Source of the DNA: Leptotrichia trevisanii DSM 22070
Lineage (GTDB): Bacteria; Fusobacteriota; Fusobacteriia; Fusobacteriales; Leptotrichiaceae
Reading direction: 5' to 3'
NCBI RefSeq assembly: GCF_000482505.1
Contig: NZ_AXVL01000017.1
Span: 1 to 64,000, forward strand
DNA: 64,000 bases
The translations under genes were made by a program, and so were the position numbers. Positions 27,107-37,017 of this stretch are shown piece after piece. The notes below the pieces were generated by a model that was not told where the DNA came from, searched no databases, and saw nothing but the letters and a program-made list of their open reading frames with translations. How positions within the stretch are numbered: the stretch's first letter is position 1; every line of letters begins with the position of its first letter.

Positions 27107-27750
27107 TATGCTAACACCTCCTCGATTGTTGCAAGAGCTTCTTTAGTTAAGATTACCTTGTCTTGTTTGATTAACCAGTAGATGCTTAAATCTCTTGTAT
27201 TTATTGCTGCAACTTTTTCAATATTTCTAGTTGATAAATATAAGAAATAATCTCTATCTATATTATCAGCGTCATCATTTGTTACATATAATTGTTTTGC
27301 TCCATCAAAATTCAATGCTTTTGCAAAATTAATAAATGTTTTTGTTTTTGGTGTTTCCAATACGAAATCATCTAATACAATTAAGTTTCCTTCGCTAATT
27401 TTTGTTGCTAAAGCTGATTTCAAAGCTAGTTTTCTAACTTTTTTATTTACTTTTTTAGCATAGTTTCTTGGTTTTGGCCCGTGAACTACTCCTCCACCTA
27501 CCATGTGTGGTGCTCTTGTAGAACCTTGTCTGGCTCTTCCTGTTCCTTTTTGTCTAAAAGGTTTTCTTCCTCCACCTCTTACTTCTGCTCTTGTCTTTGT
27601 TGAGGCAGATCCTTGTCTGGCTTCAGCTAATTCTGCTACTAAAACTTCGTGCATTACGTGTTTATTTGGTTCAATTCCAAATATGTCGTTATTTACTTCA
27701 ATAGTTCCTGCTTGTGAACCGTCTAATTTATATATATTTAAAACTGGCAT
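27106..27750 (-). CDS. rplD: 50S ribosomal protein L4
   Basis: 214 aa. The extended loop [20 protein letters not shown], then [13 protein letters not shown], are canonical. In E. coli L4 represses the S10 operon; whether that holds here is unknown. Confidence 0.98.
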   Translation of the reverse strand: MPVLNIYKLDGSQAGTIEVNNDIFGIEPNKHVMHEVLVAELAEARQGSASTKTRAEVRGGGRKPFRQKGTGRARQGSTRAPHMVGGGVVHGPKPRNYAKKVNKKVRKLALKSALATKISEGNLIVLDDFVLETPKTKTFINFAKALNFDGAKQLYVTNDDADNIDRDYFLYLSTRNIEKVAAINTRDLSIYWLIKQDKVILTKEALATIEEVLA

Positions 27751-27771
27751 GTTATCCTCCTCTCTTTCCTA

Positions 27772-28398
27772 TTAATATTTCTTTACCGATTTTTTGATAA
27801 CTAAATAACCATTTTTTGGCCCTGGAACAGCACCTTTTACTAATAAAAGACTGTTTTCCACATCAAATTTAATAACTTGCAAGTTTTGAACTGTTACTTT
27901 TTCAGCTCCCAATCTTCCAGCCATTTTTTTACCTTTTGGCACATTACTGTTTGATGCGGCTCCTCCTGCGTTAGAACCTCCAAGTCTATGGTTTCTTGAA
28001 ACCCCGTGTGAAGCTCTGTTTCCACCAAAGTTATGTCTTTTCATAACCCCTGCAGTCCCTTTACCTTTTGAAGTTCCAGAAATATCAACAAATTCGATAC
28101 CTTCCAATACGTCTACTTTAATTTCTTGTCCTAATGTAAAGTCAGCTGGATTAGCTACTTTAAATTCTTTAAGAAATCTTTTTGGAGTAATTCCTGCTTT
28201 TTTAAATACACCTAATAATGGTTTAGTAGTATTTTTTTCTTTTTTATCTCCATAAGCTAGTGTGATAGCATTGTACCCTTCTTTTTCCTCAGTCTTAATT
28301 TGTGTAATGAAGTTAGTTCCTGCTTCAATTACTGTAACTGGAATTAATTTTTCATCTTCAAAAATTTGAGTCATTCCGATTTTTTTACCTAATATCAT
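27772..28398 (-). CDS. rplC: 50S ribosomal protein L3
   Basis: 208 aa. MILGKKIGMTQIFEDEKLIP, GTSKGKGTAGVMKRHNFGGN, and GRLGAEKVTVQNLQV are canonical. Follows rpsJ by 61 nt. Confidence 0.98.
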   Translation of the reverse strand: MILGKKIGMTQIFEDEKLIPVTVIEAGTNFITQIKTEEKEGYNAITLAYGDKKEKNTTKPLLGVFKKAGITPKRFLKEFKVANPADFTLGQEIKVDVLEGIEFVDISGTSKGKGTAGVMKRHNFGGNRASHGVSRNHRLGGSNAGGAASNSNVPKGKKMAGRLGAEKVTVQNLQVIKFDVENSLLLVKGAVPGPKNGYLVIKKSVKKY

Positions 28399-28459
28399 TT
28401 TTTATTTTTCCTCCTTAATATATTGGTTGACAATTTTTTATGCCAACTTGTACTAAGCC

Positions 28460-28765
28460 TTACGATTGCTTAATTTCAACTCCCACACCTGATGGCAAGT
28501 TTAATGATGCTAATGCATTTACGATTTGTTGATTTGAATTTTTGATTTCTACAAATCTTCTGTGAATTCTCATTTCAAATTGTTCTCTTGAATCTTTATT
28601 TACGTGAACTGATCTTAAAACTGTATATTTTTTAGTTTTTGTAGGCAATGGAAGCGGTCCTGCTAATTCTGAACCATTTTTCTTAGCTACTTCTGCGATT
28701 TTTTTAGCAGATTGATCCAACAGTTTGTGATCATAAGATTGTAAATATATTCTTATTTTATCCAA
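28460..28765 (-). CDS. rpsJ: 30S ribosomal protein S10
   Basis: 101 aa. IRIYLQSYDHKLLDQSAKKI, GPLPLPTKTKKYTVLRSVHV and HRRFVEIKNSNQQ are canonical. First gene of the S10 segment. It has its own promoter upstream, because the ancestral link to tuf is broken by the inserted outer-membrane protein gene. Confidence 0.98.
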   Translation of the reverse strand: MDKIRIYLQSYDHKLLDQSAKKIAEVAKKNGSELAGPLPLPTKTKKYTVLRSVHVNKDSREQFEMRIHRRFVEIKNSNQQIVNALASLNLPSGVGVEIKQS

Positions 28766-28806
28766 AGTCTTTCCTCCTGTTTATTTCTTTGTTTATCTTA
28801 GCAAAT

Positions 28807-28838
28807 AGAGAAATTAGATTATTAAAACCTAATCTCTC
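28807..28838 (-). promoter_or_regulatory. Leader hairpin upstream of rpsJ
   Basis: Minus-strand AGAGATTAG pairs with CTAATTTCTCT around an AT-rich loop, with a small bulge. No U-tract follows. It sits in the transcript between the rpsJ promoter and rpsJ and could take part in autoregulation. Confidence 0.45.
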
Positions 28839-28882
28839 CTTTACTTAACATTTGTGAACTATTTTCTATTACATTTCTAAAC

Positions 28883-28911
28883 ATTATAACAAATATTTTC
28901 ATTATCTGCAA
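28883..28911 (-). promoter_or_regulatory. Promoter of the S10 segment
   Basis: Minus-strand TTGCAG (28906-28911), 17-nt spacer, TATAAT (28883-28888), just downstream of the tuf remnant. Expected start near 28876, about 110 nt before rpsJ. Confidence 0.75.
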
Positions 28912-28932
28912 TATTTATTTTTTATTTCCAAG

Positions 28933-29012
28933 TCCTTTACAGAAAACTATTTAGTAATAGTTGCTACTACTCCTGAAGCTACTGTTCTTCCACCTTCTCT
29001 TATCGCAAATCT
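28933..29012 (-). pseudogene. 3'-terminal remnant of a second tuf copy
   Basis: 80 bp identical to the end of the intact tuf gene (30698-30777). It encodes [20 protein letters not shown] plus the last Lys and stop, with 14 bp of 3' flank. No further tuf sequence precedes it. Instead an inverted repeat and the outer-membrane protein gene begin abruptly at 29013. It marks where tuf originally met rpsJ. Confidence 0.93.
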
Positions 29013-29035
29013 GAGATGAAAAAATCTTTCATCTC
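29013..29035 (-). repeat. Inverted repeat abutting the tuf remnant
   Basis: GAGATGAAA / TTTCATCTC, a perfect 9-bp stem with a 5-nt loop. It starts at the very base where identity to tuf ends. It may act as transcription stop for the upstream outer-membrane gene, although the U-tract is missing, or it may be the end of the inserted segment. Confidence 0.7.
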
Positions 29036-29065
29036 TTCTTATTATAAAAACAGAATAATTAAAAA

Positions 29066-30169
29066 TTATTTAACTTCTAAACCAACATTCAATCCTGCTC
29101 TTAATTCATTATATTCTCTTGTATATTTATCAGTATTTCTATAACGTCCATCATTAGCATATCCTTTAACAGTTTCTTTGTTAACAACTCTGTATTTAAC
29201 CATAGGGTTTAATGTTAATGTTCCTACTGGTAAATCAATTCCTGTCTTATATCCTAATCCAGTCCATACTGAGAAGTTATTTGAGAACCCATGTCTAGCT
29301 GTTTGTTTTTCCCATTCATTTTCAGTATTCACTAATCCATAGAACCCACCAAAACTAGGTGTTTTATAAGTTGCTCCTACTACATAGTCCAAATACACAG
29401 TAGATTTAGCATCTTTTCCAGTTTCAACTAATTTACCTTTTGCATCTCTTAATTTGTTAGTTAAACTAACATTATAATCTAAACTTCCAATTCCATTGTC
29501 AAAGATTTTTCCACTATTTTCTAAAGCGAAGTTAAATCCCCATCCAGATACTTTTCCTTTTTGGAAGTCACTTCCATCCCAAGCATTGTCTGCACTTTTA
29601 CTTCCTGATTGATCAAAATAAACAAGTTGAGTTTTTGCATTAAAATTTTGTCCAAAGAAACTAATTCCAAATGTTGGTCCTACATAAATTTCATTTGATG
29701 TTCCTCTATGTCCAGAATATCTTCCTGTTCCACTTGTAGATTTATATGTCCATCCTAAATCCCATTTAGAAGTCCAAGAACCTAATGTAATATCTCTATA
29801 TAATGCAATATCATTTTCCCAAGATTGAGATTTATCGTAAGTTCCTTTTACTCCTGTTTTAGATTCATAATCAAATTTGTTTTTAACTCTGTCTTGATCA
29901 TTTTGGAATTCAAATCTTAATCCTAAGTTTCCTTCATCTACTAAATGTAAATCTCCACCAAAGATGTTTCTCCATCTAGTTTTTTCTTTATTGTCACCTT
30001 TAAATCCGGCAACTCCTAATCCATTTCCTGTATTTGATTTTTTGTCAGTATAACTTTGTCTAACTTCAGTAGAGAAATGAATGTCTTTTAATGTATCTTG
30101 ATCTTGTTCAGCTAAGGCAAGACTAGATACGCTTAATGCTAATGCTAATACTCCTAATACTTTTTTCAT
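29066..30169 (-). CDS. Beta-barrel outer-membrane protein, probable porin
   Basis: 367 aa with a clear signal peptide (MKKVLGVLALALSVSSLALA, cleavage near 20). The mature chain is an alternation of short amphipathic strands rich in G, Y, W, N and T (for example WKWDLGWTYKST-like SKWDLGWTYKSTSGTGRY, and VGPTFGISFFGQNF), as expected of a 12-16-stranded barrel. It ends in GLNVGLEVK, without the usual terminal aromatic residue. No specific family can be fixed; a FomA-like or general fusobacterial porin is plausible. It has a strong promoter and AGGAGG site and is wedged between tuf and rpsJ. Confidence 0.82.
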   Translation of the reverse strand: MKKVLGVLALALSVSSLALAEQDQDTLKDIHFSTEVRQSYTDKKSNTGNGLGVAGFKGDNKEKTRWRNIFGGDLHLVDEGNLGLRFEFQNDQDRVKNKFDYESKTGVKGTYDKSQSWENDIALYRDITLGSWTSKWDLGWTYKSTSGTGRYSGHRGTSNEIYVGPTFGISFFGQNFNAKTQLVYFDQSGSKSADNAWDGSDFQKGKVSGWGFNFALENSGKIFDNGIGSLDYNVSLTNKLRDAKGKLVETGKDAKSTVYLDYVVGATYKTPSFGGFYGLVNTENEWEKQTARHGFSNNFSVWTGLGYKTGIDLPVGTLTLNPMVKYRVVNKETVKGYANDGRYRNTDKYTREYNELRAGLNVGLEVK

Positions 30170-30224
30170 TGTTTTTTCCTCCTAAAAATAATTTTAACAA
30201 ATATATCTTAACAATTCACAGCTA

Positions 30225-30253
30225 ATTTTAGCACAATAATATGAATTTGTAAA
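30225..30253 (-). promoter_or_regulatory. Promoter of the outer-membrane protein gene
   Basis: Minus-strand TTTACA (30248-30253), 17-nt spacer ending TGTGC, TAAAAT extended -10 (30225-30230). About 50 nt upstream of the ATG. The rest of the 540-nt gap up to tuf holds only the tuf terminator and AT-rich sequence. Confidence 0.8.
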
Positions 30254-30544
30254 GTTTTTTTTAAAAAAAAGGTAATTTATCAATACTAAAGTTAAAATAA
30301 TTTTCAAAATCAAATTAAATACCCTTGTATCACAGCATATCTACTTTTAAAAAACTAACTATAAGTTATTTACAAATTTCAAATCAAGTAAAAATTTTAA
30401 CGAAAACAAATATAACTTTATCATTGAAAACGCTTCTTTAAAAATGCACCTTAAGTCTAAGACAATTTTTATATGAAATATTTATAGATAATATAAATTG
30501 TAATATTTCTATAAATCTTATAACTAGTATACCTTATAATTCTA

Positions 30545-30607
30545 AAAAAAACAATAGCACCATAAATAAATCTAAAAATTTTTTTAATAATTTAATTAAG
30601 TGCTATT
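30545..30607 (-). terminator. Terminator of the str segment after tuf
   Basis: Minus-strand AATAGCAC pairs with GTGCTATT (30600-30607 with 30553-30560) across a 39-nt AT-rich loop, followed by GTTTTTTTT. The loop is unusually long. Confidence 0.7.
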
Positions 30608-30697
30608 ATTAGTTATATTTTACTTATAAACATCTTATTTTTTAAACAAACCATAAAACTATAAAATATTTATTCTTGCTTTCTTATTTTAAGAAAA

Positions 30698-30777
30698 TCC
30701 TTTACAGAAAACTATTTAGTAATAGTTGCTACTACTCCTGAAGCTACTGTTCTTCCACCTTCTCTTATCGCAAATCT
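30698..30777 (-). repeat. 80-bp direct repeat, intact-tuf copy
   Basis: Exact match to 28933-29012, same orientation, 1,765 bp apart. The segment between the two copies contains the outer-membrane protein gene with its promoter. Confidence 0.97.
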
Positions 30778-31896
30778 TAATCCTTCTTCCATTGCGATTG
30801 GGTGAATCAATTCAACTGTCATTTCAATGTTGTCTCCAGGCATTACCATTTCTACACCTTCTGGCAAATTAACTTCTCCTGTGATGTCAGTCGTTCTGAA
30901 GTAGAATTGTGGTTTGTATCCTGTGAAGAATGGTGTATGTCTTCCTCCTTCATCTTTTGTCAATACGTATACTTCTGACTTGAATCCTGTATGTGGAGTG
31001 ATTGTCCCTGGTTTAGCAAGTACTTGCCCTCTTTCAACTTCTTCTTTCTTAGTCCCTCTTAACAATGCTCCGATATTGTCCCCAGCTTGTCCTGAATCCA
31101 ATAGCTTTCTGAACATTTCTACTCCTGTTACAGTAGTCTTTGTCGTTGGTTTGATTCCTACAATTTCCACTTCCTCACCAACGTTGATTACTCCTCTTTC
31201 AACTCTTCCTGTTACAACTGTTCCTCTTCCTGTAATTGTGAATACGTCTTCAATTGGCATTAAGAATGCTTGGTCTACCGGTCTTTCTGGTGTTGGAATA
31301 TATTCGTCAACTGCGTTCATTAATTCCATGATTCTTTCTACCCATTGAGCTTCTCCATTTAATGCTCCTAATGAAGATCCTTTAATTACTGGTACATCAT
31401 CTCCTGGGAATCCGTATTCTGTAAGTAATTCTCTTACTTCCATTTCTACTAATTCTAATAATTCTTCGTCGTCTACCATGTCAACTTTGTTTAAGTAAAC
31501 TACAATGTAAGGAACTCCAACTTGTCTTGCAAGCAGGATGTGTTCTCTTGTTTGAGGCATAGGCCCATCAGCTGCTGATACTACTAGGATTGCTCCATCC
31601 ATTTGAGCTGCTCCTGTAATCATATTTTTTACATAATCGGCATGGCCTGGACAGTCAACGTGAGCATAGTGTCTGTTTTCTGTTTCATACTCAATGTGAG
31701 CTGTGTTGATTGTAATCCCTCTTTCTCTTTCTTCAGGGGCTTGGTCGATATTTTCAAAATCAACTTTTTCAGCCAGTCCTTTTTCAGCCAATACTTTTGA
31801 TATTGCTGCTGTTGTTGTTGTTTTCCCGTGATCTACGTGTCCGATTGTTCCTACGTTTACGTGTGGTTTGCTTCTCTCGAATTTAGCTTTTGCCAT
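30712..31896 (-). CDS. tuf: Elongation factor Tu
   Basis: 394 aa, GTPase delivering aminoacyl-tRNA. G1 [10 protein letters not shown]2 [10 protein letters not shown]3 [10 protein letters not shown]4 NKVD (NKCD in many species), G5 SSL-like GSSLGAL. Domains 2 and 3 are complete and the end is [11 protein letters not shown]. Last gene of the str segment, 60 nt after fusA. A terminator follows. Confidence 0.98.
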   Translation of the reverse strand: MAKAKFERSKPHVNVGTIGHVDHGKTTTTAAISKVLAEKGLAEKVDFENIDQAPEERERGITINTAHIEYETENRHYAHVDCPGHADYVKNMITGAAQMDGAILVVSAADGPMPQTREHILLARQVGVPYIVVYLNKVDMVDDEELLELVEMEVRELLTEYGFPGDDVPVIKGSSLGALNGEAQWVERIMELMNAVDEYIPTPERPVDQAFLMPIEDVFTITGRGTVVTGRVERGVINVGEEVEIVGIKPTTKTTVTGVEMFRKLLDSGQAGDNIGALLRGTKKEEVERGQVLAKPGTITPHTGFKSEVYVLTKDEGGRHTPFFTGYKPQFYFRTTDITGEVNLPEGVEMVMPGDNIEMTVELIHPIAMEEGLRFAIREGGRTVASGVVATITK

Positions 31897-31956
31897 TTTT
31901 ATAATTCCTCCGTTTTTTAATTTTTTAAGATTTTTATTTGTTATTTTAGATTTTTA

Positions 31957-34041
31957 CTATTTTCCTTGTCTTTCATCAATTACTTGCTGAGCAATATTTT
32001 TTGGAACTTCTACATATTTTTCAAATTCCATTGAGTAAGATGCTCTTCCTTGTGTTTTTGATCTCAAGTCAGTTGCATAACCGAACATTTGTGATAAAGG
32101 TACTTCTGCATTAACAATTTTTGCATTGTTTCTGTCAGTCATTCCTGAAACTTGTCCACGTCTTGCATTTAAATCTCCAATTACGTCTCCCATGTATTCT
32201 TCTGGAGTAGTAACTTCTACTTTAAAGATTGGTTCCAATAATACTGGATTAGCGGCTCTAAGTCCTTTTTTAACTGCCATTGAACCTGCTATTTTAAATG
32301 CCATTTCTGATGAATCGACTTCATGGTAAGATCCATCATATAATGTAACTTTTATATCTTGAACAGGGTATCCTGCAACAACTCCTGCTTCTAATGCTTC
32401 TTGAATTCCTTTATCTACTGCTGGAATATATTCTCTTGGAATTGCTCCTCCAGTAATTTGGTTAACAAACTCGTATCCTTTTCCGTGATTAGCTTCAACT
32501 TTCATCTTAACATGTCCGTATTGTCCACGTCCTCCAGATTGTTTTGCATATTTTTCTTCAATGTCTGCTAATCCGTTAATTGTTTCTCTGTAGGCAACTT
32601 GTGGTTTACCGACATTTGCTTCCACTTTGAATTCACGTTTCATTCTGTCTACGATGATTTCCAAGTGTAATTCTCCCATTCCTGCGATAAGTGTTTGTCC
32701 TGTTTCCTGGTTAGTTGACACTTTGAATGTTGGATCTTCTTCTGCAAGTTTTGCAAGAGCTGTTCCCATTTTTTCCTGATCGGCTTTAGTTTTTGGTTCA
32801 ACTGCGATTTGGATAACTGTATCAGGGAATTCCATTTTTTCTAGGATGATTGGAGCATTTTCAGCACACAATGTATCTCCTGTTGTAGTATCTTTTAGTC
32901 CAACTGCCGCAGCTATATCTCCAGAGTAAACTATATCAAGTTCTTCTCTTTTGTTAGCGTGCATTTGAAGCAATCTTCCCATTCTTTCTTTTTTACCTTT
33001 AGTAGAGTTTAATACATAAGATCCTTTTTCTAACACTCCTGAATAAACTCTGAAGAACGATAATCTTCCAACAAATGGATCTGTAATGATTTTGAACGCC
33101 AATGCTGAGAATGGTTCTTCGTCTCCAATTGTTCTTTGGATAGGTTCTTCTGTCTTAGGATCAGTTCCATTTACTTTTCCTTCGTTAATATCCACTGGTG
33201 AAGGCATATAAGCAACTACTGCATCAAGTAATGGTTGGATTCCTTTATTTTTAAATGCTGTTCCACACAATACAGGCACAACTGTTCCTTCGATTGTAGC
33301 AACTCTTAATGCTTTTTTGATTTCTTCCTCAGTGATTTCTTCTCCACCGAAGTATTTTTCCATTAATTCATCATCAGTTTCAACTACAGATTCTATCATG
33401 TGTTCTCTTGCTGTTTGAGCATCATCTAACAATTCAGCTCTTATATCAACCACTTCGTAGTCAGCACCCATAGTTTCATCTTTAAATAAATATTCTTTCA
33501 TTGTTACCAAGTCGATAATTCCTTCAAAATTATCTTCTGCACCAATTGGTAATTGGATTGGCACACCATTTCCACCTAATTTTTCTTTAATGTCGTTTAC
33601 ACACATGTCAAAGTCTGCTCCGACTCTATCCATTTTATTAAAGAAAGCCATTCTTGGCACGTTATATTTGTCAGCTTGTCTCCAAACTGTTTCTGATTGA
33701 GGTTGCACCCCGTCAACTGCCGAGAACACTGCAACTGCTCCGTCCAATACTCTTAATGATCTTTCTACCTCAACTGTAAAGTCAACGTGGCCTGGTGTAT
33801 CTATTATATTAATTCTATGTCCATTCCAGAACGCTGTTGTTGCAGCTGATGTAATTGTGATTCCTCTTTCTTGTTCTTGTTCCATATAATCCATCGTAGC
33901 AGCTCCTTCGTGAACTTCTCCGATTTTATGGTTTACACCTGTATAAAACAAAATTCTTTCAGTAGTAGTTGTTTTTCCGGCGTCTATATGTGCCATGATA
34001 CCAATATTTCTAGTATCTTTCAAAGCAACTTTTCTTGCCAT
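31957..34041 (-). CDS. fusA: Elongation factor G
   Basis: 694 aa, translocase GTPase. G1 [10 protein letters not shown]2 [10 protein letters not shown]3 [10 protein letters not shown]4 NKMDRVGAD. Five-domain length is normal, and the C-terminal [20 protein letters not shown] is canonical. It lies between rpsG and tuf. Confidence 0.98.
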   Translation of the reverse strand: MARKVALKDTRNIGIMAHIDAGKTTTTERILFYTGVNHKIGEVHEGAATMDYMEQEQERGITITSAATTAFWNGHRINIIDTPGHVDFTVEVERSLRVLDGAVAVFSAVDGVQPQSETVWRQADKYNVPRMAFFNKMDRVGADFDMCVNDIKEKLGGNGVPIQLPIGAEDNFEGIIDLVTMKEYLFKDETMGADYEVVDIRAELLDDAQTAREHMIESVVETDDELMEKYFGGEEITEEEIKKALRVATIEGTVVPVLCGTAFKNKGIQPLLDAVVAYMPSPVDINEGKVNGTDPKTEEPIQRTIGDEEPFSALAFKIITDPFVGRLSFFRVYSGVLEKGSYVLNSTKGKKERMGRLLQMHANKREELDIVYSGDIAAAVGLKDTTTGDTLCAENAPIILEKMEFPDTVIQIAVEPKTKADQEKMGTALAKLAEEDPTFKVSTNQETGQTLIAGMGELHLEIIVDRMKREFKVEANVGKPQVAYRETINGLADIEEKYAKQSGGRGQYGHVKMKVEANHGKGYEFVNQITGGAIPREYIPAVDKGIQEALEAGVVAGYPVQDIKVTLYDGSYHEVDSSEMAFKIAGSMAVKKGLRAANPVLLEPIFKVEVTTPEEYMGDVIGDLNARRGQVSGMTDRNNAKIVNAEVPLSQMFGYATDLRSKTQGRASYSMEFEKYVEVPKNIAQQVIDERQGK

Positions 34042-34197
34042 TTAAATTTTCCTCCTTGTTTTTGTAAGCTACTTCTTTTTAAAAAAGTATGTTTAAAATT
34101 TGAAACAATATTTTTATAAATCCAGTTCTGAAAAAATGAATTTAGTAAAAATATAAACATTTCTGAATACTCATTAATTTTCTTTAAATAAATGAGA

Positions 34198-34668
<471 letters not shown>

Positions 34669-34700
34669 TTAATTGTCCTCCTTACTTTTTTAAAAATTAA

Positions 34701-35069
34701 TTACCCTTTTTTCGCTCCGTATCTTGATCTACCTTGTTTTCTGTTTACAACTCCTGCTGTATCCAATGCTCCTCTGATTATTTTATATCTAACCCCCGGC
34801 AAATCTTTTGTTCTTCCTCCTCTTAAAAGAACGATACTATGTTCTTGTAAGTTGTGTCCGATTCCTGGAATATAAGCAGTAACTTCGATTCCATTTACTA
34901 ATTTAACCCTTGCTACCTTTCTTAAGGCTGAGTTAGGTTTTTTAGGTGTAGTTGTATATACTCTTACACAAACCCCTCTTTTTTGTGGATTACCTTTCAA
35001 TGCAGGTGATTTTTTCTTTTTCTCAGTTGTACTTCTACCAAATCTTACTAATTGATTAATAGTAGGCAT
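34701..35069 (-). CDS. rpsL: 30S ribosomal protein S12
   Basis: 122 aa from the ATG at 35069 ([20 protein letters not shown]), which has GGAGG 10 nt upstream; a frame extending 6 codons further is not used. The decoding-centre motif [18 protein letters not shown] keeps the lysine linked to streptomycin sensitivity. First gene of the str segment. The transcript has a leader of about 270 nt. Confidence 0.97.
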   Translation of the reverse strand: MPTINQLVRFGRSTTEKKKKSPALKGNPQKRGVCVRVYTTTPKKPNSALRKVARVKLVNGIEVTAYIPGIGHNLQEHSIVLLRGGRTKDLPGVRYKIIRGALDTAGVVNRKQGRSRYGAKKG

Positions 35070-35162
35070 CTGTTTTCCTCCTCTCAAATTTCTTTGATTT
35101 ATATATTTATTCTCGCGTTATATTTCAAAACTAAAACTTTTTATAAAGCTCATTTCTTCAAT

Positions 35163-35192
35163 CTACATTTGATAAAGCTGCATTTGACAAAG
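35163..35192 (-). repeat. 15-bp tandem repeat in the rpsL leader
   Basis: Two adjacent copies of CT(A/G)CATTTGA(T/C)AAAG (plus strand, 35163-35177 and 35178-35192), 13 of 15 identical. A further TTTGATAAAG lies about 35 nt upstream in the leader. Otherwise the 35088-35346 leader shows no gene. Confidence 0.6.
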
Positions 35193-35346
35193 TTTTTTAT
35201 TGTTGCTTTTCTTGCAAATTTACTTTATCAAACATAAGTGCATACTTATTTTAAGTATATCGATTTACTCTAAAATTCACTTCAAAACACATTATTTTGA
35301 TAAATAATATATTTTTCAAAATTTAGTTATGAGTTCTAACCTAATT

Positions 35347-35375
35347 ATTTTATACTATAAAAGCCCTTTTGTCAA
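35347..35375 (-). promoter_or_regulatory. Promoter of the str-S10 cluster
   Basis: Minus-strand perfect TTGACA (35370-35375), 17-nt spacer, TAAAAT (35347-35352). The -35 lies inside the loop and arm of the preceding terminator hairpin. Confidence 0.85.
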
Positions 35376-35380
35376 GGGCT
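35362..35380 (-). terminator. Terminator overlapping the rpsL promoter
   Basis: AGCCCTT / AAGGGCT stem (35362-35368 with 35374-35380), 5-nt loop, followed on the minus strand by TTTTAT. It would end transcripts from the AlbA-type gene upstream. Confidence 0.7.
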
Positions 35381-35418
35381 ATAAAAAGATTTTTATTCAA
35401 TAATTTTCAAAGCAGTTT

Positions 35419-36881
35419 TCATTTCAAAAAATATTTTAAATTTTCTTCCTGAATTTCCCATTTGCCATTCTGGCTTGTTCCTTCATACTTCAAAATATTT
35501 TTCTGCTTAAATTTTTTCATATAATATTTTACTTTATTTACCGTCCAATTTAAATTGTCAGCTATCTGTTTTTGGGACATTTCAGGGTTATTTAATACTG
35601 TATTTATTATAGTTTTATCTGTTTCTGTAAGATTTTTTATATCCAATTTTTCTTTTTCAGAAACAGCTTGGGTAGTGTTGGTTTTACCTTGGGTACTACC
35701 TTGGGTACTTTGGGCAGTGTTATAGCTTTTTCTGTAAATATTAATTCTGAAATCGTTTTCAAAAGTTATGAATTCTGGTTCTTCCAGTCCGTATTCTGCC
35801 AATTCACTCATAATTCTAGGAATACCGCTTCCCCATTTCTCAATAATATTTACATAAGCAAAAACTGAGGCGATTGCACGGTTACGAAGTTTTGAAAATC
35901 CCTCTTTCATTCTTTTTACATTTACTCCTGAAAGCAGCATTCCTGGCGAAGTAATTTCTAACCTGTTATCATAAAGTGCAACTTGAATATCATTTGGCTC
36001 AAGATAGCTTCGATGAATTACAGCATTTGCAATTACCTCCCTTATTGATTTAGGCGGGATTTCATATTTATCAACTCTGTAAATTCCAACAATATCTGAA
36101 CCTAAATTTATTTTTTCAAGCACATATTGATACGCTTTTTCCAGCTGCATAATAATTGAACCTTCAAATTCCTTCTTATCAACAAATATGTTTCTAGTTT
36201 CCCCTTTAAACACACCACATTGTATCTTTCGTGAAATTTCCCAATTTTCCTTGCCAGACAGTAAAATATAGGCATTTGTCGGAAAAATTCTGCCATTTTT
36301 TCTTCCAGAAGTTTCCAGCTTAACAAAGTATTTTTAGTAACTTTTTTTATTTTTGTATCAGTTTCAGAATTTTCTCTTGCCAATTCCTCCAGCCATTCAC
36401 AGAACCTCTCAATTTCCTCATCATTAACACTTTCCCCATAGCAAATTTGCTGATCAAAATACTTGTTTTCCCCTTCTAAAACCAATTCCTTCAAAATATA
36501 ATCCTCTTCAATAATTCTAGTCGTAGCGCCACTTCTGATATAAGTTCCTTTTTGCATCCCTTTTGACTTCAAATAATAAGGCTTTTTCTTACCTCCTTCA
36601 ATTTCCATAATAACAACTGTCTTATTTTCCAGCGTATGTAAACTTATATCTGGAACAATCATTGGATAGCAGCTATCTGAGATTACATTAATTATCCCAT
36701 CCATAACTTCAAACTCATTTTCAACTCCAATAATTTCTCCATTATCTTTTACTCCAAAAACTATTTTTCCACCATTTCCATTTGCAAATGCTACAGCTGT
36801 TTTTATATAAGCATTAGTTTTAGCATTTTCCTTAAATTCAATCTTTTCGTTTTCCCCTTTCAATATTTCCTCAATTAACAT
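35419..36881 (-). pseudogene. AlbA/Schlafen plus ATPase-type transcriptional regulator, frameshifted
   Basis: One 487-aa protein split by a single-base deletion in an A6 run (T on plus, 36296-36301). Restoring one A joins LLEEK to NGRIFPTNAYILLSGKENWE and then to GVFKGETRNIFVDKKEFEGS in the downstream frame. Domains: AlbA_2 at about 10-130 (EKIEFKENAKTNAYIKTAVA; GGKIVFGVKDNGEIIGV), the HATPase_c_4 region with KSIREVIANAVIHRSY, then a Thr/Gln-rich linker (TQSTQGSTQGKTNTTQ). A C-terminal winged helix (SQKQIADNLNWTVNKVKYYM) ends the chain. Such proteins are usually DNA-binding regulators or part of defence modules. It has a perfect promoter, so the break may be recent or a sequencing error. Confidence 0.85.
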
Positions 36882-36916
36882 TTAAAATCCCTCCTTTAAT
36901 TTTTTATTTTTATTCT

Positions 36917-36945
36917 ATTATACAATATAAACTTATCCTTTTCAA
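36917..36945 (-). promoter_or_regulatory. Promoter of the AlbA-type gene
   Basis: Minus-strand TTGAAA (36940-36945), 17-nt spacer, TATAAT (36917-36922), about 35 nt before the ATG and its AAAGGAGG site. Confidence 0.82.
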
Positions 36946-36951
36946 TTAAAA

Positions 36952-36993
36952 AAAATAAAGTGCCCATCTAAATTTTCAAGGCACTTTATTTTA
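36952..36993 (-). terminator. Terminator after the amidase gene
   Basis: AAAATAAAGTGCC pairs with GGCACTTTATTTT, followed on the minus strand by a T8 run. Confidence 0.85.
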
Positions 36994-37017
36994 TAATTCT
37001 ATTTCAAATCATTAAAA

